Of a DNA stretch of 5,966 bases, positions 4,712 to 5,966 are shown piece by piece (within the stretch, counting starts at the first letter, position 1; the number at the start of each line of letters is the position of its first letter). The position numbers and the translations under genes were made by a program. Below the pieces are notes generated by a model that was given only the letters and a program-made list of their open reading frames with translations, ran no database searches and was not told the origin of the DNA. Origin of the DNA: Candidatus Aerophobota bacterium (lineage in GTDB: Bacteria; Aerophobota; Aerophobia; Aerophobales; AE-B3A); contig JAUWAK010000067.1 of the NCBI GenBank assembly GCA_030602105.1, positions 1 through 5,966 on the forward strand, read 5' to 3'.

Positions 4712-5966
4712 ATGATCCTTACAGGGCAAAGTAAATACAGTGAAAAGGAACTATTGGGCAAGGCTGCGAAGTACCTAGTTCCCATGCCAGGTTTTGTACC
4801 GATCATTATGACAGAGGCCAAGGGGTCTATCGTAAAGGACATCAATGGAAAAGAGTACGTTGATGGCATTTCTATATGTGGAGGGCCAACCGGGGTAGGG
4901 AACGCACATCCTCGGGTTGTAAAGGCAGTTGTAGAACAGGCTCAAGAATTGCTTGCTGCTACCCCCTGGTTTGTCAATATTCCAAAGATGGAACTGGCAG
5001 ATAAGCTTTCAAGAATCCTACCCAGAGGACTCAGCAAGATTAACTTTTTCTGTGCTGGAGGAGAGGCGGTCGAGTTTGCTATCAGAACGGCCATTAGATC
5101 CTCCGGAAAAAAAGAGGTTATTGGCCTTTATACCGGCTTTCACGGAGTAACAATTGGCTGTCACAGCCTGGGAGGCTCTTGGAATAGAAAAGGGCTTCCC
5201 ACGGTGCCCGGCTTCAGGCAAATCCCGCCTGCCTATTGTTACCGCTGTTCGTATGGTAAGCGGCATCCAGGATGTGACTTTGAATGTGCTAAAGCTCTAG
5301 AGAATATGATTGAATATGGGAGCTATGACGACGTTGCTGCTTTTGTCCTGGAGCCTATGCTTGGACAGGGTGGTCATACTATACCTCCGAAGCCGTACTT
5401 TCAAATCATCAGGGAGATATGTGATAGGTACGGAGTTCTTCTAATCTTTGATGAGATTCAGACTGGTTTTGGAAGAACAGGAAAGATGTGGGCAGCAGAT
5501 TACTATGAGGTGAAGCCGGATATAATGGCCATTGGAAAAGCTATGGGAGGAGGTATACCCGTGAGCGCTACTGTTGTCCGAGAGGACATGCCTCTTCCTC
5601 CCGTAGGTGAAACCGAATGTGTCACTACTTTCGGTGGGTCTCCCATTTCCTGTGCTGCTGCCTCGGCCGTAGTGGATATTGTGGTAGAGGAGAATCTACC
5701 TCAAAAAGCCGGTGAAACAGGGGCCTTTGTGATGGAGCGATTACACCAGATAAAGGATAGACACCCCTTGATTGGAGATATCCGAGGTGCAGGACTCTTC
5801 ATTGGAGTGGAGCTGGTTAAGGACAAGAAAACCAAGGAAAAAGCTACCGAGGAGGCAAATCGGGTTGTCCAGGAGTGCCTAAGAAGGGGAGTGATTCTTC
5901 TACTTTCATACAGTGGAAAGGGTAATGTAGTGAAGATAAAACCTCCCATGAATATTGGCCGAAACC
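4712..5966 (+). CDS. Class III PLP-dependent aminotransferase (3' partial)
   Basis: The frame is open for 418 codons to the right edge with no stop. The family is usually about 430-450 aa, so only the last strand or two are missing. It is a fold-type I, class III aminotransferase. Visible features are the early G-S-x-V-x-D-x-x-G-x-x-Y-x-D segment (38-51), PLP phosphate loop AGGEAVEFA (115-123), ring-stacking GFHG (142-145), FDEIQTGFGRTGK (246-258) with D247 contacting the pyridine nitrogen, Schiff-base lysine K276 in IGKAMGGGIP, and TTFGGSP (305-311). RGAGLFIGVEL (358-368) is the C-terminal domain landmark. A cysteine cluster, AYCYRCSYGKRHPGCDFEC (174-192, C176, C179, C188, C192), marks a subgroup annotated variously as 4-aminobutyrate, acetylornithine or general omega-aminotransferases or amino-acid racemases. 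The substrate cannot be assigned. The enzyme would be a cytosolic dimer. GGEAVE replaces the commoner GSEAVE, a mild difference. Confidence 0.95.
   Translation, partial: MILTGQSKYSEKELLGKAAKYLVPMPGFVPIIMTEAKGSIVKDINGKEYVDGISICGGPTGVGNAHPRVVKAVVEQAQELLAATPWFVNIPKMELADKLSRILPRGLSKINFFCAGGEAVEFAIRTAIRSSGKKEVIGLYTGFHGVTIGCHSLGGSWNRKGLPTVPGFRQIPPAYCYRCSYGKRHPGCDFECAKALENMIEYGSYDDVAAFVLEPMLGQGGHTIPPKPYFQIIREICDRYGVLLIFDEIQTGFGRTGKMWAADYYEVKPDIMAIGKAMGGGIPVSATVVREDMPLPPVGETECVTTFGGSPISCAAASAVVDIVVEENLPQKAGETGAFVMERLHQIKDRHPLIGDIRGAGLFIGVELVKDKKTKEKATEEANRVVQECLRRGVILLLSYSGKGNVVKIKPPMNIGRN

Noticed and set aside
4953..5266. Open frames on both strands within the aminotransferase region
   Set aside because: They overlap conserved aminotransferase motifs in the correct frame from 4712 and give no recognisable protein.

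Overview
This window is from a bacterial chromosome of moderate GC (by eye, mid-40s percent). The tripartite-efflux adaptor implies a diderm envelope. GTG starts, a GIY-YIG nuclease of the Uri type, a cysteine-rich class III aminotransferase and a decayed zinc alcohol dehydrogenase would fit an uncultured, probably anaerobic or thermophile-related lineage. That taxonomic reading is weak inference; nothing here fixes a phylum. No rRNA, tRNA, CRISPR array or insertion sequence was seen.

Region 1 (1-2871, + strand) is a MacAB-type efflux operon with ATPase and permease on separate genes. It holds the periplasmic adaptor (5' end outside the window), the ATP-binding subunit and the four-helix permease with its periplasmic domain. 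Gaps of 31 and 47 bases suggest one transcript. The outer-membrane partner (TolC family) is not visible and may lie upstream.

Region 2 (2872-3383) has no intact gene but is not empty. On the minus strand, converging on the permease, lies the relic of a zinc-dependent alcohol dehydrogenase. Its promoter, ribosome binding site, start codon and first ~25 codons look intact. The body is collapsed by internal deletions and frame changes to about a quarter of normal length. A second good sigma70-type promoter points the other way towards the next gene.

Region 3 (3384-4193, + strand) holds a 75-aa uncharacterised protein (GTG start chosen from a strong ribosome binding site) and a DUF123-type GIY-YIG protein. 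The two ORFs lie in the same frame, 66 bases apart. The pair may serve DNA repair, but only the nuclease fold supports that.

Region 4 (4304-5966, + strand) holds a single-domain cupin and a class III PLP-dependent aminotransferase running off the right edge. The aminotransferase has its own strong ribosome binding site. The two may belong to one small-molecule pathway, whose substrate cannot be read from the sequence.

No clearly novel multi-gene defence or mobile system was found. The most informative unexpected feature is the dehydrogenase relic with intact expression signals. The 75-aa gene beside the nuclease and the cysteine cluster of the aminotransferase are next in interest.
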